Part shown: positions 36,058 through 44,656 of the stretch, in pieces
Position numbering within the stretch: the stretch's first letter is position 1
How the letters are laid out: each line of letters begins with the position of its first letter
From: Acidimicrobiia bacterium
GTDB taxonomy: Bacteria > Acidobacteriota > Vicinamibacteria > Vicinamibacterales > UBA2999
NCBI GenBank assembly: GCA_016871275.1
Contig: VFZG01000002.1
Location: 118,593 to 182,592 of the forward strand
Direction: 5' to 3'
Length of the DNA: 64,000 nucleotides
Notes under the pieces: model-generated
What the model saw: only the letters and a program-made list of their open reading frames with translations
Database searches by the model: none
What the model was told of the DNA's origin: nothing
Translations under genes and position numbers: made by a program

Positions 36058-36936
36058 GTGACGCTGGGGCGAATCAGAATTCTGGCGCTCGCGGCGGCCG
36101 CCATACCAGGCATGGAACAGCGTCCGGCTGCCCAGGAGCGGGCCCTGGACGACGTCCTGCGGATGTCCGCGTCGTACGTCGCCGCGTTCCGGCAGCAGTG
36201 GTCGGGCATCGTCGCCGAAGAGACGTATTTCCAGGAGATCCGGAACACGTCACGGATTGGCGACTCCGTGGCGGCCCAGATCCGAAGGCTGCGATCGGAC
36301 TTGCTGCTGGTGAAGTTGCCAGACGCCAACCGTTACGTCGAGCTCCGCGACGTCTACGAAGTCGATGGCAAGCCGATTCGCGATCGCCAGGCACGACTGG
36401 AACGCCTCCTCAAGGATCCGGCGGCCGCCGATCCGATTGCCGCGATCATCGACGAGAGTGCGCGCTACAACATCGGACGCATTCAACGGAACATCAACAC
36501 GCCGGTCATGGCGCTGCAGTTCCTGGAGGCCGGCAACCAGCAGCGCTTTCGCTTCACGCACGTGCCCAAGGCCGTGACGCCGGTCTTCACTCACGAGCAG
36601 GACCGGGCGGCCAACGACACTGCCGTGTTCCGCACCACCACCGAGATGTGGACTCTCGAGTACGAGGAGCGAGACCGGCCGACGATCGTCCGCAAATTGG
36701 ATCGCGGCAGCCTGCCGGCGCGCGGCCGCTTCTGGATCAATCCGTCCGACGGCAGCGTCCTGATCAGCGAGGTCATTTTCGACGGCGGCGGCGTGATCGC
36801 CACGGTGACGGTGAGCTACCAGTCGGAGCCGCTGATGGGATTCCTGGTGCCGGTCGAGATGCGCGAGTCGTACCTGCGCAACCCCGAGCGCATCACCGGG
36901 CATGCGCAGTACAGTCGGTTCCGGCCGATCAACTGA
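36058..36936 (+). CDS. Secreted protein of unknown function
   Basis: 292 residues from GTG 36058, chosen because a TACAAT box ends 6 nt upstream and the N-terminus then reads as a short signal (RILALAAAAIPGMEQRPAAQE). Upstream in-frame starts lie inside the divergent phosphatase gene. The mature part is soluble and mixed alpha/beta, with RLRSDLLLVKLPDANRYVELRDV near 80 and a repeated beta C-terminus (WINPSDGSVLISEVIFDGGG). It looks like a widespread acidobacterial secreted family, but I do not recognise a named domain. It ends 57 bp before the convergent FG-GAP gene. Confidence 0.7.
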   Translation: MTLGRIRILALAAAAIPGMEQRPAAQERALDDVLRMSASYVAAFRQQWSGIVAEETYFQEIRNTSRIGDSVAAQIRRLRSDLLLVKLPDANRYVELRDVYEVDGKPIRDRQARLERLLKDPAAADPIAAIIDESARYNIGRIQRNINTPVMALQFLEAGNQQRFRFTHVPKAVTPVFTHEQDRAANDTAVFRTTTEMWTLEYEERDRPTIVRKLDRGSLPARGRFWINPSDGSVLISEVIFDGGGVIATVTVSYQSEPLMGFLVPVEMRESYLRNPERITGHAQYSRFRPIN

Positions 36937-36992
36937 AGCACGCACCGGAGAGGCGAACCGGCGGAGACCTGGACCCCTGCGAGTGCGTCCGA

Positions 36993-38447
36993 CTACTTCG
37001 TTCGAAGCGTAACCGTCTTCCCCGGCGTCACGCCGCGCTGCCACACCGCCGGCCGCGCGCCGGCGCGCGGCATGATGAGCTGGACGTCGACCCGGTTTAC
37101 TCCGGACGGTACGCCAACGTGCACCGGCATGTCATTCTGCGCGTCGTAGCCGGATCCGCCGTCGACCAGCGCTGCGCCGACCAGACGTGTCGTGCCCGCG
37201 GCCAAGACCCGCACTTCGGCGCCGGCCCGGGTAGCCCGGCCGTTGGCGTCCACGACCCGCACGTGCAGGCCGCGTGCTGCGTCCGCCGCGGGCAGCATGT
37301 TGCGCATCACCACGTGCGTGCCGTCGGCGCGGGAGCCCGTCAGCGCCAGGTCGAGATCGCCGTCGCCGTCCACATCGGCCCAGGTGACACCGTGATCGGC
37401 CTGCAGCCGTCGAATGCCAGGCGGCGTGACGTCCACGAAGCCGCTGCCGGTGTTGCGGAACAGTGAATCCTGCCAGCTGACGCCGCCGGTGACCGTGCCG
37501 TTGACGTAGAGATCGACCCGGCCGTCGTGATCGAAATCGGCGAACGCGCACGCGTCGTAGCGCGAATCGATCGCGATGTTCCAGGCGCTCGATCGATCTT
37601 CGAACCGGCCCTTGCCGCGATTGCTGAAGAACCCGAGGGGGCCATAGTTTGCCGCGAACAGATCGAACCTGCCGTCGCCGTCGATCTCGGCGGCGCACAC
37701 GCGCACCGTGCCGTTGCCGGCCGCGTTCGGCGCTCGGCCGCCCCACGCCACTCCCGCCGCCTCGGCCACGTCGGTGAAGGTGCCGGCGTCGTTGCGGTAG
37801 AGTCCGTTCGCGTCGCCGTCCATGTTCGCGATCGCGACGTCGAGATCGCCGTCTTCATCGAAGTCGAACCACACCGCGCCGACGGAGCGGCGCGCATCGG
37901 CGAGACCAATTGCGGGCGCCACATCGGTCATCTTGCCGCCATCGTTGCGATACAGCGCGTTGGCCCGATCGCGGAAGGCGATGAAGAGATCGAGGTCGCC
38001 GTCGCCATCGAAGTCGATGAATGCCGGCTGACGAACGGCGCCGGTCGCGACCGCCAGGCCGGCCTCGGTGGTGGCGTCGGCGAACCTGCCGGCGCTGTTG
38101 CGATACAGCTTCAACACCGAGGCATCCTGCATTGGCGTGAACCCCAGCAGCAGATCGGGATCGCCGTCCGCATCAACGTCCCCCCACGCCGCCGCGCGCG
38201 TGGGCCGCGAATCGGCGACACCTGCGGTCGACGCCACGTCCGCGAATACGCCCTGGTCGTTGCGATACAGCCGGTTCGGCTTGCCGTCGAAGCCGACGAA
38301 CATGTCCAGATCGCCGTCACCGTCGTAGTCGGCAAACGCGTTGGTGAAGTTTGATCCCGCGCCGAGCACGTCCGGCTGCATCGGCTCGAACACCGGCAGC
38401 GCATTCTGGAAGGCGACCGCAACAACGACCAGCAGCAGGCGAAGCAT
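36993..38447 (-). CDS. Secreted FG-GAP/VCBS repeat protein with ASPIC/UnbV C-terminus (CRTAC1-like)
   Basis: 484 residues with a signal peptide (MLRLLLVVVAVAFQNALP). About seven FG-GAP repeats follow, each with a calcium-binding DxDGDGD loop: ADYDGDGDLDMFVGFD, GDVDADGDPDLLLGF, IDFDGDGDLDLFIAF, FDFDEDGDLDVAIAN, ADFDHDGRVDLYV and ADVDGDGDLDLALTG. The C-terminal 90 residues match the ASPIC/UnbV domain. Such propellers mediate extracellular binding. Start ATG 38447 follows AATAAT by 6 nt in a promoter shared with the divergent amidase. Confidence 0.87.
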   Translation of the reverse strand: MLRLLLVVVAVAFQNALPVFEPMQPDVLGAGSNFTNAFADYDGDGDLDMFVGFDGKPNRLYRNDQGVFADVASTAGVADSRPTRAAAWGDVDADGDPDLLLGFTPMQDASVLKLYRNSAGRFADATTEAGLAVATGAVRQPAFIDFDGDGDLDLFIAFRDRANALYRNDGGKMTDVAPAIGLADARRSVGAVWFDFDEDGDLDVAIANMDGDANGLYRNDAGTFTDVAEAAGVAWGGRAPNAAGNGTVRVCAAEIDGDGRFDLFAANYGPLGFFSNRGKGRFEDRSSAWNIAIDSRYDACAFADFDHDGRVDLYVNGTVTGGVSWQDSLFRNTGSGFVDVTPPGIRRLQADHGVTWADVDGDGDLDLALTGSRADGTHVVMRNMLPAADAARGLHVRVVDANGRATRAGAEVRVLAAGTTRLVGAALVDGGSGYDAQNDMPVHVGVPSGVNRVDVQLIMPRAGARPAVWQRGVTPGKTVTLRTK

Positions 38448-38452
38448 GGCGC

Positions 38453-38459
38453 TATTATT
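38453..38459. promoter_or_regulatory. Overlapping divergent -10 boxes (FG-GAP protein / amidase)
   Basis: TATTATT contains TATTAT rightward (38453-38458) and AATAAT leftward (38454-38459). Each ends exactly 6 nt before its start codon (GTG 38465 and ATG 38447). Two leaderless transcripts would start only about 18 bp apart. Confidence 0.6.
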
Positions 38460-38464
38460 TGCCC

Positions 38465-40018
38465 GTGCTGAAGAAACTGCCGCCTGTTTTCATCCTGGCC
38501 CTGGCGTCGTTTCCCGCCGCCCAGTCGCCGGCGCCCTTCGAGGTCCACGAGGCCACCATCGCGCAGATTCACGGCGCGATGAAGGCCGGCCGCCTCACCT
38601 GCCGGTCGCTCGTCGAACAGTACCTGCGCCGCATCGATGCCTTCGACAAGAACGGCCCCGCGCTCAACGCCATTGTCGTCACCAGCCCCGATGCGCTGCA
38701 ACAGGCCGAGGCGATGGACCAGCGGTTCACGCAGGGCGGCATGGTGGGTCCCCTCCACTGCATCCCGACGATCGTGAAAGACAACTTCGAGACGATTGGA
38801 TTGCAGAGCGCCAACGGTTCGCTCGCGCTGGCCGGGTTCGTGTCCGACAAGGACGCGTTCCAGGTGAAGCAGATCAAGGACGCCGGCGCGATCGTGCTGG
38901 CCAAGTCGAACATGGCCGAGTGGGCGTTCTCGCCGGTGGAAACCATCAACTCGATCCTTCCGGGCTACACCAAAAACCCCTACGCACTCGATCGCGTCAC
39001 CGCCGGGTCGAGCGGCGGCACCGCCGCAAGCGTCGCCGCATCCATGGCGACGATCGGACTTGGCAGCGACACCGGCAACTCCATTCGCGGGCCGTCGTCT
39101 CACCAGGCACTTGTAGGGATTCGCTCGACGATGGGATTGACCAGCCGATCGGGTGTGATGCCGCTCAACCTGCTCGCGGATATCGCCGGGCCGATGGGCA
39201 GAACCGTCGAGGATGTCGTGACGATGTTCCAGGTCGTGGTTGGCAGCGATCCCACGGATCCGGTCACCGCGGCCGCGGCATCGCATCTGCCGCAGAACTA
39301 CGCGACCTCATTGGTGCGCGACGGATTGCAGGGCGCGCGCATCGGCGTGCTGCGCTTTGCCTACGAACGCGACTCCACCGATCCGGAGGTCGTGCAGATC
39401 TTCATGCGGGCGGTGGACGATCTACGCCGCGAAGGCGCCACCATCATCGATCCGGGCGTGATCGACGGCATTGGCGACATCCGCCGGCAGCCAGGCGTCG
39501 GCTCGTGCATGGGATTCAAGTACGACATCAATCGCTACTTTGCCGGCCATGGCGACCGGATCCCGATGAAGAGCCTGGCCGATGTCATCAAGTCGCGCCG
39601 ATTCCATCCGTCGGTGCAAGTGCGGCTCGACCAGGCTGAAGCCGGCACCGTCAACGGGCCCGAGAGCGACGCCTGCAAAGCGGAGACGACCTACCGCGAG
39701 CAGGTGCGTGCCGCCGTGACGAAGGCAATGGACGCGCAACAGATCGACGCCTGGGTGTATCCAACCTGGAGCAACCCGCCGCGCTTGATCGGCGATCTCA
39801 ACACGCCCGGCGGCGACAACAGCCAGTTCTTTTCGCCGACGACGGGGTTTCCGTCGATCCAGGTGCCGATGGGGTATACGCGCGGTGGCCGGCTGCCGGC
39901 CGGCATCACGTTCTTCGGCCGGGCGTGGTCGGAGCCGGCGCTGATCAAGTACGCCTACGCGTACGAGCAGGCCACGCGTCATCGGCGCCCGCCCGAGTCA
40001 ACGCCGCCGCTGCGTTAG
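38465..40018 (+). CDS. Secreted amidase-signature family hydrolase
   Basis: 517 residues from GTG 38465; the start is set by the TATTAT box 6 nt upstream and by the signal peptide it creates (LPPVFILALASFPAAQSPA). The Ser-cisSer-Lys triad is visible: the lysine in TIVKDNFETIG near 105, the cis-serine in TAGSSGGTAASVAASMA near 185 and the nucleophile in GLGSDTGNSIRGPSS near 205. Enzymes of this family hydrolyse amides including glutamine-tRNA, fatty amides and peptides; the export signal excludes a GatA role. The substrate is unknown. It is followed by the toxin-antitoxin promoter. Confidence 0.87.
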   Translation: MLKKLPPVFILALASFPAAQSPAPFEVHEATIAQIHGAMKAGRLTCRSLVEQYLRRIDAFDKNGPALNAIVVTSPDALQQAEAMDQRFTQGGMVGPLHCIPTIVKDNFETIGLQSANGSLALAGFVSDKDAFQVKQIKDAGAIVLAKSNMAEWAFSPVETINSILPGYTKNPYALDRVTAGSSGGTAASVAASMATIGLGSDTGNSIRGPSSHQALVGIRSTMGLTSRSGVMPLNLLADIAGPMGRTVEDVVTMFQVVVGSDPTDPVTAAAASHLPQNYATSLVRDGLQGARIGVLRFAYERDSTDPEVVQIFMRAVDDLRREGATIIDPGVIDGIGDIRRQPGVGSCMGFKYDINRYFAGHGDRIPMKSLADVIKSRRFHPSVQVRLDQAEAGTVNGPESDACKAETTYREQVRAAVTKAMDAQQIDAWVYPTWSNPPRLIGDLNTPGGDNSQFFSPTTGFPSIQVPMGYTRGGRLPAGITFFGRAWSEPALIKYAYAYEQATRHRRPPESTPPLR

Positions 40019-40035
40019 CTCACGCATCAGGTTGG

Positions 40036-40070
40036 TTGACATCAAAAGGACTGGTCATTTAGACTAGTCC
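40036..40070 (+). promoter_or_regulatory. Promoter and operator of the toxin-antitoxin pair
   Basis: A sigma-70-like promoter has TTGACA at 40036-40041 and TAGACT at 40060-40065 with an 18-bp spacer, ending 6 nt before the antitoxin ATG. A 9-bp inverted repeat with one mismatch, GGACTGGTC (40048-40056) and GACTAGTCC (40062-40070), is centred on ATTTA and covers the -10 box. This fits an autoregulatory operator bound by the antitoxin. Confidence 0.75.
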
Positions 40071-40071
40071 T

Positions 40072-40302
40072 ATGACCGTCACTGCCACAGAATTCAAGGC
40101 CAAATGTCTCGAGTTCATCGATCGGGCTGACCGGCGCGGCGAGACGATTGTCATTACGAAGCGCGGTCGGATCGTCGCGAAACTGGTCGGAGATCGCGGC
40201 GTCGAGGATCGACCGTGGCTGGCCTTGCGCGGCAGTGTGGTGCGATTCGACGACCCGCTGGCACCGGCGATCGGTCCTGAAGACATCGAAGCCTACCAGT
40301 GA
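40072..40302 (+). CDS. Phd/YefM-type antitoxin
   Basis: 76 residues. The N-terminal DNA-binding part reads ATEFKAKCLEFIDRADRRGETIVITKRGRIVAKLV, the usual Phd/YefM pattern (A-x-x-F-K-x-x-x-L, then I-T-K-R-G). The C-terminus (WLALRGSVVRFDD, EDIEAYQ) would wrap and neutralise the toxin. It probably represses its own promoter through the palindrome just upstream. The stop codon overlaps the toxin GTG start (GTGA), the classic coupled arrangement. Confidence 0.88.
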   Translation: MTVTATEFKAKCLEFIDRADRRGETIVITKRGRIVAKLVGDRGVEDRPWLALRGSVVRFDDPLAPAIGPEDIEAYQ

Positions 40303-40703
40303 AGGCGCCGCTGCTCGATACCCATGCCTGGGTGTGGTGGGTCGCCGGGAGCGATCGCCTCGATCGACGCACTCTCAACCGACTCGATCGGTTGCCCGCG
40401 AGTCAGCGGCCGCTCGTCAGCGCGATCAGCTTGTGGGAAGCCGCGATGCTCGTGGCTCTGGGCCGCCTTGCATTGCGAACCAGTTTCGACGCCTGGATCG
40501 CCCGCGCCGCGGCCCCAGCGACGATCGAGATTCTGCCTATCACTCCGGAAGTCGCGATGGAGGTGGCGCGCCTCCCGGACACGTGCCATCGAGACCCGGC
40601 TGATCGCATCATCGTGGCCACGGCGCGAGTCCATCAACTCCCGGTCGTGACTTTGGATCGTGCGATGCTTGACTCGAAACTGGTTCGCGGCTGGACACTC
40701 TGA
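40299..40703 (+). CDS. VapC-type PIN-domain toxin
   Basis: 134 residues from GTG 40299, overlapping the antitoxin stop. The four acidic PIN residues are in place: D7 in LLDTHAWVW, E47 in ISLWEAAM, D99/D102 in HRDPADRIIVATA and D120 in VTLDRAM. The family cleaves RNA (often initiator tRNA or rRNA) with Mg2+ when not bound by antitoxin. The WEAAML variant and length match the PIN toxins usually paired with Phd-type antitoxins. It ends 1 bp before the convergent msrB. Confidence 0.88.
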   Translation: MKAPLLDTHAWVWWVAGSDRLDRRTLNRLDRLPASQRPLVSAISLWEAAMLVALGRLALRTSFDAWIARAAAPATIEILPITPEVAMEVARLPDTCHRDPADRIIVATARVHQLPVVTLDRAMLDSKLVRGWTL

Positions 40704-41192
40704 TCAGCGAGCCAGCGGATCGGCGAGTGACGCGAGTTCATCGACACCGGTGAACGCCAGCGACTCGGAGTTCACGCAGTGCCGCTGCCCGGTGGGCCGA
40801 GGACCGTCCGGAAACACGTGCCCGAGATGGCAGTCGCACCGCGCGCACAGGATCTCCACGCGGCGCATGCCGTAGCTGTGGTCGGGCTTCACGGCGACGT
40901 TCTCATCGGCAATCGGCTGGAAGAAGCTCGGCCAGCCGGTGCCTGAATCAAACTTCGCGTTCGACGCAAACAGCGGCAGGCCGCAACAGATGCACGCGTA
41001 GACGCCGGCCTGCTGGTTGTCGAGCAGCGTGCCGCAAAACGGGCGCTCGGTGCCGTGCGCCCGCGCGATCGCGAACTGCTCCGGCGTCAGCTGCTGCTGC
41101 CACTCGGCATCCGATTTCTCGACGCGCGGCAGATCGAACGGCCCGACGAGCTGGCCCTGCCGGTTGAAGACCTTGACCGGGACGTGGCTCAT
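40704..41192 (-). CDS. msrB: Peptide-methionine (R)-S-oxide reductase
   Basis: 162 residues. The zinc-binding CxxC pairs are CICC at 67-70 and CARC at 116-119. The catalytic cysteine is C139 in GQRHCVNSESLAF, and C53 in ERPFCGTLLDN is at the usual resolving position. The SGTGWPSFFQPI substrate loop is present near 83. It repairs methionine-R-sulfoxide using thioredoxin; there is no signal peptide, so it is cytoplasmic. The start ATG 41192 overlaps the stop of the upstream hydrolase gene by 4 nt, so the two are probably one transcript. Confidence 0.94.
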   Translation of the reverse strand: MSHVPVKVFNRQGQLVGPFDLPRVEKSDAEWQQQLTPEQFAIARAHGTERPFCGTLLDNQQAGVYACICCGLPLFASNAKFDSGTGWPSFFQPIADENVAVKPDHSYGMRRVEILCARCDCHLGHVFPDGPRPTGQRHCVNSESLAFTGVDELASLADPLAR

Positions 41193-41953
41193 TGCTTCAC
41201 TTGTACCACTGTCACGCCGGTCATTGGCTGTTTTCCACTCAACAGTGCGGATGGCTGCTTCAAGATTTCCTGCGCGAAGAACTCGCGCATCACCGTTCGA
41301 GTGATTCCAGCCGCCCGCACCGCGTCGAGCTTGCCGTAGGCGCCGCGCTCCCGTAGCGGGCCCTCAGCTGTCCACTCGCCAAGGACGTCCATGATGCCGG
41401 CGCGCATGGCGTTCTTCTCGTCGGTAAAAGTGACGATGCTACCGTCGGCCAGCCTGGCGCCGGTCGCCTCGCATGGATGGATCAGGTTGAGCACGGCCCA
41501 GCCGTGCGACGCCAGGTCTTCCATCAGTGCGGTGTGCGAGCTCGGCAGGCCGGTGTAGCCATGTTGGAAGACGATCACCGGAACGCGTGCGGGCGTTCGT
41601 GGCGGCTCGGCGTCGATGATGGCGTGCGTCGACACGGACGCCAGCCGGTTGAAGGCCTCGCCAAGCTTGGCCAGCCTAGCGAAGCTCAACACCTCCTCCA
41701 TGCTGTCTCGGACGTACGGAGCGGTGTCCCCCGTGCCGTCCGTGCGCGGATACCAGGCGACGACTTCCACGTCGCGCTTCCTGCCTGGCGCGAACGTCTC
41801 GTCGCGCGAGGCGTCGGTCACCACCCAGCGCGTCGTTCCAATCGGCAGCTTGCCGGTCGGCGCCGGCAGTTCGAACAACGGCGGCGAGAGCTGCGCGTGC
41901 GCCGGCAGCGTAAGACCAAGGATGAGGAAGCCGGTCGACAGGATGCAGGTCAT
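41189..41953 (-). CDS. Secreted alpha/beta hydrolase lacking its nucleophile region (PAF-acetylhydrolase-like, shortened)
   Basis: 254 residues from ATG 41953, with a signal peptide (MTCILSTGFLILGLTLPAHAQ). The N-terminal half follows the PAF-acetylhydrolase-like pattern: DVEVVAWYPRTDGTGD near 60 and the oxyanion region VPVIVFQHGYTGLPSSHTAL near 125. It then ends about where the GxSxGG elbow should follow, jumping to a short unrelated-looking tail (TRTVMREFFAQEILKQ). Full members have 400 or more residues. The frame is open but the catalytic serine is missing, so an internal in-frame deletion is likely and activity is doubtful. Confidence 0.6.
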   Translation of the reverse strand: MTCILSTGFLILGLTLPAHAQLSPPLFELPAPTGKLPIGTTRWVVTDASRDETFAPGRKRDVEVVAWYPRTDGTGDTAPYVRDSMEEVLSFARLAKLGEAFNRLASVSTHAIIDAEPPRTPARVPVIVFQHGYTGLPSSHTALMEDLASHGWAVLNLIHPCEATGARLADGSIVTFTDEKNAMRAGIMDVLGEWTAEGPLRERGAYGKLDAVRAAGITRTVMREFFAQEILKQPSALLSGKQPMTGVTVVQVKQ

Positions 41954-41984
41954 GTTGATGGGTTTGCGTCGCTTCTCCAACGGT

Positions 41985-43885
41985 TACTCCGCGTGCAGCG
42001 TCGTCATGGGATCGATGCGTGACGCCTTGTAGCCGGGAATCGCGCAGTCCGCCACTGCGATCAGTCCCAGCAGTGCGGTGACGCCGACGAACGTGGCCGA
42101 TGGTCTTCACATCACGCGCCACACCGACCACGGTCAGCCACGGCTGCCTGGTATCGGTCTTGAACCGACGCCCAATCGGCGAAACGCCACCAAAGTAGCG
42201 CTGCGCCATCACGTCATTGAGAATCACGGCGTTGTCCCCGTCCGCCGCGGCGAACGTGCGTCCCTGCACCAACGGGATCTGGTAGACATCGAAGAAGTCG
42301 GCGCTGACGCGCGTGCTCGGCAAGTAGGTCGGTCCCGGGGGCGGAGTCAGCCCCTCTGCCTCCGGGCGCGCATCGATCGAAAAGCCGCCGGAGCGGGCCG
42401 GCGATCCACCGGCGATCGTCGCCGGCGCACCGAGCAACGACTCCACCCGGCTCTCGACTTCGCGCATCAGGGCCATCGCGGCGCCGGGACTGCTGTAGCG
42501 GGGTGACGTCAACTGCACGTCGAGGGAGACGAGCCGGTCCGGATTGAATCCGAGATCGACCTGATTCAGCTTGACGAAACTGCGCAGCAACAGCCCCGCG
42601 CCGGCGAGCAGCACCACCACCAGCGCCACCTGCGTTGAGACCAGGGTGCTCTGCCACCAGTCATCGCGCCGCCCCGCCATCGCGCGTGGCTGCTGCTTCA
42701 AGGCCTCGATCGGATCGATGCGCGACGCGCGCCAGGCGGGCAGCACGCCGAAGATGCCGCAGGTGATCAGTGTGACACCGCCGGCGAACACCACCGCACG
42801 CACATCCAGGTCACCCGTATTGCGCAGCATCGAGCTGATTTGATCGGGCGCCAGCGCCAGCATCAGGTCGAGCAGGCCGCCGGCGAGCCAGACTCCGAGA
42901 GCGCCGCCGGCGGCGGCCAGCACGAGGCTCTCGAGGGCTGCGTCGCGCAACAATCGCCCGCGGCCTGCGCCAATCGCGGCCATCAGCGCCAGCTCACCGC
43001 TTCGAGTCGAGGCGCGCACCAGCATCAGGTTGGAGACGTTGACGCAGGCGACCAGCAGCAGCACCGAGACCGCGCCAAGCAGCAGGTTGAGAGCGCTCGT
43101 ATTGGAACGGCCAAGGCGAACCGGCAACGGCTCCTCCGCCACCAGCTTCTGGCCGCTCGGCAACACACCGGAAGACTGCAGTGATGCCGACTGCGCCTTG
43201 AGACGACCGTCGAGATGCGCTCGGGTGATGCCGTCGTTGCGCATCACCACCATCTGCACCCGCGCGCGCATCCCAGGGTCGTCGGTGTTGACTACGCGCC
43301 ATACATCGGGACCGGTCTCCGGCAACGTGAATCGCGCCGGCAGCACACCGACGACGCGATACGGCACATCGTCGATCGTCAGGACCCTGCCGACCACACC
43401 GCGATACCGGTTGAACCGGCGGATCCAGAATTTTTCGGAGAGCAGTATTACGCGCTCTCCCGACACCGCATCCTCGGGTGTGAACAGCCGTCCCACCAGC
43501 GGCGCGACCGGGAACACTGAAAAATGCTGGGTGACAGCACGGGCGCCGATAACATCTCGGGATCGCCGTCACCCGTCAACGTGCCGCTGTTGAACTGATA
43601 CCCGGCCACCGCCTCGAACAGTTCGGTCTGCTCGCGGAGCGTCTTGACAATAGTGCCGGTCGCCGCAGGCGCCCGGCCGGCGTTCTCCTCGTAGTTGATC
43701 CAGATCTCCGACATGCGCTCGGCGTGCGGAAACGGGACGGGCGTGATGAGCACCGCGTCCACCACCGAGAACATCGCGGTGGTGGCGCCAATGCCAAGTG
43801 CCAGTGTGATCACAACCAGGCCGGAGAACGCTGGAGCCGGGCGGAGGTTTCGAAATGCGGCAGCGAACGCCTTGGCCATGGCCAT
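41985..43885 (-). pseudogene. Decayed MacB-like ABC permease (second copy)
   Basis: The N-terminus is normal (FSGLVVITLALGIGATTAMFSVVDAVL). A frameshift near 43500 separates it from the long second frame, which covers the periplasmic domain (ERVILLSEKFWIRRFNRYRG) and membrane helices (LLLGAVSVLLLVACVNVSNLMLVRASTR). That frame follows to GVARDVKTIGH near 42100. About 200 codons are then missing, and the reading continues in another frame as ALLGLIAVADCAIPGYKASRID, the usual permease end, with stop TAA at 41985-41987. Both ends of the gene are kept while the interior is lost. A TAGACT box lies 8 nt before the ATG. Confidence 0.85.
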
Positions 43886-43893
43886 TCGACGTC

Positions 43894-43899
43894 AGTCTA
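43894..43899 (-). promoter_or_regulatory. -10 box in front of the decayed permease
   Basis: TAGACT on the minus strand ends 8 nt before ATG 43885, the same short spacing as functional genes here, although the gene behind it is broken. Confidence 0.45.
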
Positions 43900-44002
43900 A
43901 TCCGGTTGGTCTGAAGTCCGCGCCAAGCCATGGCGTCGAGAGCGCGCGCATCACGACCGTCCCGGTCTACACCGTGCTACGGCCGTGGCGCCGCTTGCAA
44001 TC

Positions 44003-44034
44003 CTATTGGCCTATTAGCCTATTGGCCTACTGCA
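44003..44034. repeat. Period-8 tandem repeat (CTATTGGC)
   Basis: Four imperfect 8-bp units, CTATTGGC, CTATTAGC, CTATTGGC and CTACTGCA, end at the stop codon of the HhH protein gene. The last unit overlaps the final codon. It is a small slippage-prone repeat in an otherwise featureless 140-bp gap after the decayed permease. Confidence 0.6.
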
Positions 44035-44656
44035 CCACCATATATCGCCAGAAGCGGCGCACTTCTTTCCCGTCGACGTACTTGCCGATCTCCTTCTCGA
44101 ACTGCGCCTGCGTCTTCCACGGCCGATACTCCTGGAACTCGTGGGCCATACGCTTGCCGGCGCCGGGGATCGTCATGAAGTCGGCCTCGCTGGCAGTATT
44201 GAGATTCAGCGGGATGAAGGTGTACTGCGCCAGCCGAGCGACTTCCTTCGCATCGACGTACTTGCCGATCTCCTTTTCGAACTGGGCGTAGGAGCGCCAC
44301 GGCCGGTATTCCTCGAACTCGTGGGCCATGCGCTTGCCGGCACCCGGGATCAACATGATCTCCGCCGCCGACGCGGTGTTGAGATTGATGTTGACGAAGA
44401 TGTTGCGGTAGAGCGCATTGGCCTGGTCCTGCGTCAGCTTCTGCGCGAGCAGGAAGGTGTTGAACGCCGTGATGCTGTCGAACGGGCGCGCGGCGACCAG
44501 CGCCTTGGCAATCGCCGGCGTCATGCCTGGCAGCTTCGTGAGATCAGCTTCGCTGACGGTGTTGGCATCGACGACGCCTTGAGACTTGCCGACCTGGGCG
44601 AACGCCGGCGCCACAAGCAGCAGGGCGATCGCGAATGCTACGAATCTAGACATCAT
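44027..44656 (-). CDS. Secreted helix-hairpin-helix protein with three ComEA-like repeats
   Basis: 209 residues from the ATG at 44654-44656, which overlaps the upstream stop (ATGA) and gives a signal peptide (FVAFAIALLLVAPAFAQ). The mature chain has a first HhH unit (DANTVSEADLTKLPGMTPAIA) and two nearly identical larger units. These each begin with LNTAS, go through IPGAGKRMAHEF and EYRPW and end FEKEIGKYVD, at about 115-165 and 170-209. HhH motifs bind DNA non-specifically; ComEA-type secreted forms take part in DNA uptake. The two long units are also similar at DNA level, showing recent internal duplication. It is the third gene of the leftward unit beginning with the D-aminoacylase. Confidence 0.78.
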   Translation of the reverse strand: MMSRFVAFAIALLLVAPAFAQVGKSQGVVDANTVSEADLTKLPGMTPAIAKALVAARPFDSITAFNTFLLAQKLTQDQANALYRNIFVNINLNTASAAEIMLIPGAGKRMAHEFEEYRPWRSYAQFEKEIGKYVDAKEVARLAQYTFIPLNLNTASEADFMTIPGAGKRMAHEFQEYRPWKTQAQFEKEIGKYVDGKEVRRFWRYMVVQ

